The notes under the pieces: model-generated
Seen by the model: the letters and a program-made list of their open reading frames with translations, nothing else
Databases searched by the model: none
Told to the model about the DNA's origin: nothing
Source: Thermoleophilia bacterium
Lineage (GTDB): Bacteria > Actinomycetota > Thermoleophilia > Gaiellales > SKUG01
Reading direction: 5' to 3'
NCBI GenBank assembly: GCA_025964465.1
Contig: JAOPYS010000340.1
Coordinates: forward strand, 1-7,477
Length of the DNA stretch: 7,477 bases
Part shown: piece by piece, positions 5,834-7,477 of the stretch
Numbering within the stretch: the first letter of the stretch is position 1
How the letters are laid out: each line of letters begins with the position of its first letter
Translations under genes and position numbers: made by a program

Positions 5834-5926
5834 TCAGCCCAACAGCCCCTTGAACGTCATCACGACGAGCGCGACGACGCAGGCACCGAGGAACAGCGAG
5901 GGGAACAGGGCGTCGAAGTCGCGCAT
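5834..5926 (-). CDS. 30-residue single-pass membrane peptide
   Basis: A 30-residue ORF with a hydrophilic N-terminus (MRDFDALFP), one hydrophobic segment at about residues 9-25, a single Lys26 and a short GLLG end. Independent signals support it. GGAGAG lies eight bases before the ATG, an extended -10 (TGC-TATCCT) lies 34 bases upstream, and the ORF fits exactly between the MarR and SRPBCC stop codons. The frame stays open a long way upstream, but only because it is antisense-like sequence inside the MarR region. It is not one of the small proteins I know (KdpF and CydX look different). It could be a small modulator of a membrane complex. The gene follows the MarR gene on the same strand after 65 bases. 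Confidence 0.6.
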   Translation of the reverse strand: MRDFDALFPSLFLGACVVALVVMTFKGLLG

Positions 5927-5960
5927 CGGGTCTTCTCTCCACGGGGTGACGTCGCGCGGG

Positions 5961-5969
5961 AGGATAGCA
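5961..5969 (-). promoter_or_regulatory. Extended -10 promoter for the 30-codon gene
   Basis: TGC-TATCCT on the minus strand matches an extended -10 (TGN-TANNNT). It lies just after the MarR stop codon and ends 34 bases before the ATG at 5926, giving an expected leader of about 28 bases. No TTGACA-like -35 is present, as is usual for extended -10 promoters. Confidence 0.5.
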
Positions 5970-5991
5970 CTCGCCCGCGCGTTCGTCCGGC

Positions 5992-6543
5992 TCAGGTGAG
6001 CGCGCGCTCCGCTGCGGTGGACCGCAGCTCGCCGGTGTGGCGCTCCGCGATCTCGCTCAGCTGGGCGAGGAAGGTGGAGACGGTGCGCCACTCGTCGGCC
6101 GACATGCCCACCGCCAGCTCCTCGAGCTCGGACGTGTAGGGCTGCGTGACGAGGTCGTACTCCTCGGCTGCGTGGGGGAGCAGCGACAGCACCGTGCGGC
6201 GCCGGTCGGAGGCGTCGGAGGTGCGACGCACCCACCCCGCCGACTCGAGCCGGTCCACCAGGCTGGTGACTGCGGCGCGGGACAGGGAGATCCGCGACGC
6301 AAGCTCGCTCATCGGCATGGCGCCGTAGACGCGCAGCTGGGAGATCGCCATCCGCTCGTGGGTGCCGAGCTGCGCCACGGTGCGCCACTGCGCGCGCAGC
6401 GACTCGATGGCGATGGTCGCCCGGTCGGTCATCTGCGAGATCTCGGCGCGGGACGCCGGTGCGCCCGCGCGCCGGGTGGCGAGGTCGTCGCCGAGGTTGA
6501 TTCCAGCACTTCGCGAAAATTCCATGAGGTCGGTCCGATCCAT
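5992..6543 (-). CDS. MarR-family transcriptional regulator
   Basis: A 183-residue DNA-binding protein. A winged helix-turn-helix covers about residues 63-125: HERMAISQLRVYGAMPMSELASRISLSRAAVTSLVDRLESAGWVRRT, followed by the wing signature SDASDRRRTVLSLLPHA with the D-x-R pattern typical of MarR proteins. N-terminal helices (about 33-60) and a C-terminal helix (about 149-171) would form the dimer interface. The 40-residue N-terminus is somewhat longer than usual. ATG 6543 is chosen because AAAGGCGG lies six to eight bases upstream. The frame runs on to 6816, but that part crosses the promoter region. MarR proteins usually repress their own gene and a divergent or adjacent one and respond to phenolic or other small ligands. 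Here the neighbours are divergent purD and the downstream 30-codon gene. Confidence 0.92.
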   Translation of the reverse strand: MDRTDLMEFSRSAGINLGDDLATRRAGAPASRAEISQMTDRATIAIESLRAQWRTVAQLGTHERMAISQLRVYGAMPMSELASRISLSRAAVTSLVDRLESAGWVRRTSDASDRRRTVLSLLPHAAEEYDLVTQPYTSELEELAVGMSADEWRTVSTFLAQLSEIAERHTGELRSTAAERALT

Positions 6544-6569
6544 CGTGTCCGCCTTTTCGGTGTGGTTGG

Positions 6570-6575
6570 AGGGTA
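6570..6575 (-). promoter_or_regulatory. Possible -10 of the MarR gene
   Basis: TACCCT on the minus strand fits TANNNT and ends 26 bases before the ATG at 6543. The region 17-18 bases further upstream (around ACGTTA) is a poor -35. An alternative -10 is TTATGG at 6595-6590. I see no strong MarR operator. The only nearby symmetric piece is the short ACCG-AA-CGGT around 6614-6623. Confidence 0.25.
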
Positions 6576-6624
6576 CCCGGGCTCCGCTGCCATAACGTCG
6601 ATCTCTCTCGCTGACCGAACGGTT

Positions 6625-6654
6625 TTGGAAGGTGCGGGGCAGATTCCCTACTCT
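6625..6654 (+). promoter_or_regulatory. Candidate purD promoter
   Basis: TTGGAA (6625-6630) and TACTCT (6649-6654) are separated by 18 bases on the plus strand, in the divergent MarR-purD gap. Transcription would start near 6661 and leave a leader of about 100 bases before the purD ATG, which contains the strong hairpin at 6694-6726. Confidence 0.45.
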
Positions 6655-6693
6655 CTGTGGCTCGGATCGTGCGACGAACGGGGCCGGATCGAC

Positions 6694-6726
6694 GGCCGGA
6701 AGCGCTCGGCGGAGCGCTCTCCGGCT
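6694..6726 (+). promoter_or_regulatory. Long GC-rich hairpin in the purD leader
   Basis: GCCGGA (6695-6700) plus AGCGCTC (6701-6707) pair with GAGCGCT (6712-6718) and TCCGGC (6720-6725) around a GGCG loop. The result is 13 Watson-Crick pairs with one bulged C (6719), and a G-U pair can extend it. It lies 36 bases before the purD start. No U-tract follows, so it is not a classic terminator. A role as a leader structure or protein-binding site is possible. I could not match it to a known riboswitch such as the purine class. Confidence 0.5.
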
Positions 6727-6761
6727 CGCGCGACGCGGGTCGAGGTGGCAGGCTGTCGGGC

Positions 6762-7477
6762 ATGTCCCCCTCGCCTGCGCCCTCGACGACGCCCGGTCCG
6801 CACCCCGTTGCCGCACTGCGCGTGCTCATGGTGGGAGGCGGCGGGCGCGACCACGCGCTGTGCCATGCCTTCGCCACGTCGCCCCGGCTGGGCGAGCTGC
6901 ACGCCGCTCCCGGCAACGCCGGCATGGCGGAGCTCGCGACCTGTCACCCGGACGTGACGCTCGACGACCTCGACGGGCTCGTGGCGCTGGCCGACCGGCT
7001 CGCCCCCGACCTCGTGGTGGTGGGCGCCGAGGACCTGCTCGTCGCGGGCCTGGCCAGCCGCTTCGAGGCGGCCGGGCACCGGTGCGTTGGTCCGAGCCGC
7101 GACGCCGCGCAGCTGGAGGGCAGCAAGCTGTTCGCCAAGCAGTTGATGGAGCGCGCGGGCGTGCCCACCCCTGCGTGGCGCAGCTGCGAGGACGTGGAGT
7201 CCGCCCACCGCGCGATCGCCGAGCTCGGCGGGGCCGTCGCGGTGAAGGCCGACGGGCTCGCCGCCGGGTGCGGCGCCTTCGTGTGCCCGACGGTGGAGGA
7301 GGCGCACGAGGCGGTGCGCGTGTTGATGGTGGAGCGCCGGTTCGGCGCGAGCGGCGCCCGGGTGATCGTCGAGGAGCTGGTGGACGGCGAGGAGGCGAGC
7401 GTGATGGCGCTCGTCGACGGCGAGCACGTCGTGCCGCTGCCCGCCGCGCGCGACTACAAGCGTCGCGACGACGGCGA
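6762..7477 (+). CDS. purD: Divergent phosphoribosylamine-glycine ligase (GAR synthetase), N-terminal part
   Basis: The frame runs off the right edge with 238 residues visible, of about 420 expected. The order matches PurD, the ATP-grasp enzyme joining glycine to phosphoribosylamine in purine synthesis: LRVLMVGGGGRDHAL (19-33), APGNAGMAEL, LVVVGAEDLLVAGL (84-97), GPSRDAAQLEGSKLFAKQLMERAGVPTP (110-137), AVKADGLAAGCGAFV (160-174), FGASGARVIVEELVDGEEASVMALVDG (194-220), PLPAARDYKR (225-234). Several positions differ from consensus: GGREH is GGRDH, GPEAPL is GAEDLL, the glycine-rich loop AAGKG is AAGCG with Cys170 for Lys, and QDHKR is RDYKR. The ATP-grasp Lys162 of VKADG is kept. A Pro/Ser-rich extension of about 18 residues precedes the usual start. 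The ATG has only a weak AGG upstream. It may be a working variant or a paralogue with altered function. Confidence 0.85.
   Translation, partial: MSPSPAPSTTPGPHPVAALRVLMVGGGGRDHALCHAFATSPRLGELHAAPGNAGMAELATCHPDVTLDDLDGLVALADRLAPDLVVVGAEDLLVAGLASRFEAAGHRCVGPSRDAAQLEGSKLFAKQLMERAGVPTPAWRSCEDVESAHRAIAELGGAVAVKADGLAAGCGAFVCPTVEEAHEAVRVLMVERRFGASGARVIVEELVDGEEASVMALVDGEHVVPLPAARDYKRRDDG

Noticed and set aside
6661..6761. Purine riboswitch in the purD leader
   Set aside because: The leader has one long stem and none of the three-way junction or conserved loop sequences of the known purine class.
6544..6816. Longer start for the MarR protein at 6816
   Set aside because: It would cross the promoter gap and the hairpin, and the added sequence has no family similarity. 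ATG 6543 has a ribosome binding site.

Overview
This is a compact, very GC-rich bacterial chromosome segment. The high GC at third codon positions, GTG starts, a probable leaderless gene and the protein families present all suggest a member of the Actinomycetota. A deep lineage such as the Thermoleophilia is possible, but I cannot place it from this sequence alone. I see no rRNA, tRNA, CRISPR array, insertion sequence or phage structural gene.

Layout from left to right. (1) The 3' end of a DUF4091 / GH123-like carbohydrate-active protein (+, cut by the window edge). (2) Three minus-strand genes, in transcription order: a small Zincin_1 metallopeptidase (2519-2175), a rhomboid intramembrane serine protease with a complete Ser-His dyad (2087-1314), and an unrecognised single-pass membrane protein (1259-447). 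The last two have similar leaders, and the leader of the last contains a perfect 20-bp palindrome. (3) A UMF1/Atg22-like major facilitator transporter (+, 2565-3920), divergent from the Zincin gene. (4) A two-gene minus-strand cassette: a 123-residue protein of unknown function overlaps by 8 bp an ImmA/IrrE-family protein whose HExxH motif reads HSLGH, so the catalytic glutamate is missing. (5) An SRPBCC/AHSA1 lipid-binding-fold protein (+, 5382-5828), divergent from that cassette. (6) A 30-residue predicted membrane peptide (-, 5926-5834) with its own extended -10 promoter and ribosome binding site. (7) A MarR-family regulator (-, 6543-5992). (8) The 5' part of a PurD-type glycinamide ribonucleotide synthetase (+, 6762 to the edge), which departs from the family consensus at several normally conserved positions and is preceded by a long hairpin.

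The genes do not form one pathway. The most unusual items are the glutamate-less ImmA/IrrE protein with its overlapping partner, the divergent PurD with its structured leader, the 30-residue membrane peptide, and the repeated leader element in front of the rhomboid protease and its single-pass neighbour, which could be a protease and substrate pair. Gaps between genes are short. The only one near 300 bases is the 218-bp MarR-purD divergent region, which holds candidate promoters and the hairpin.
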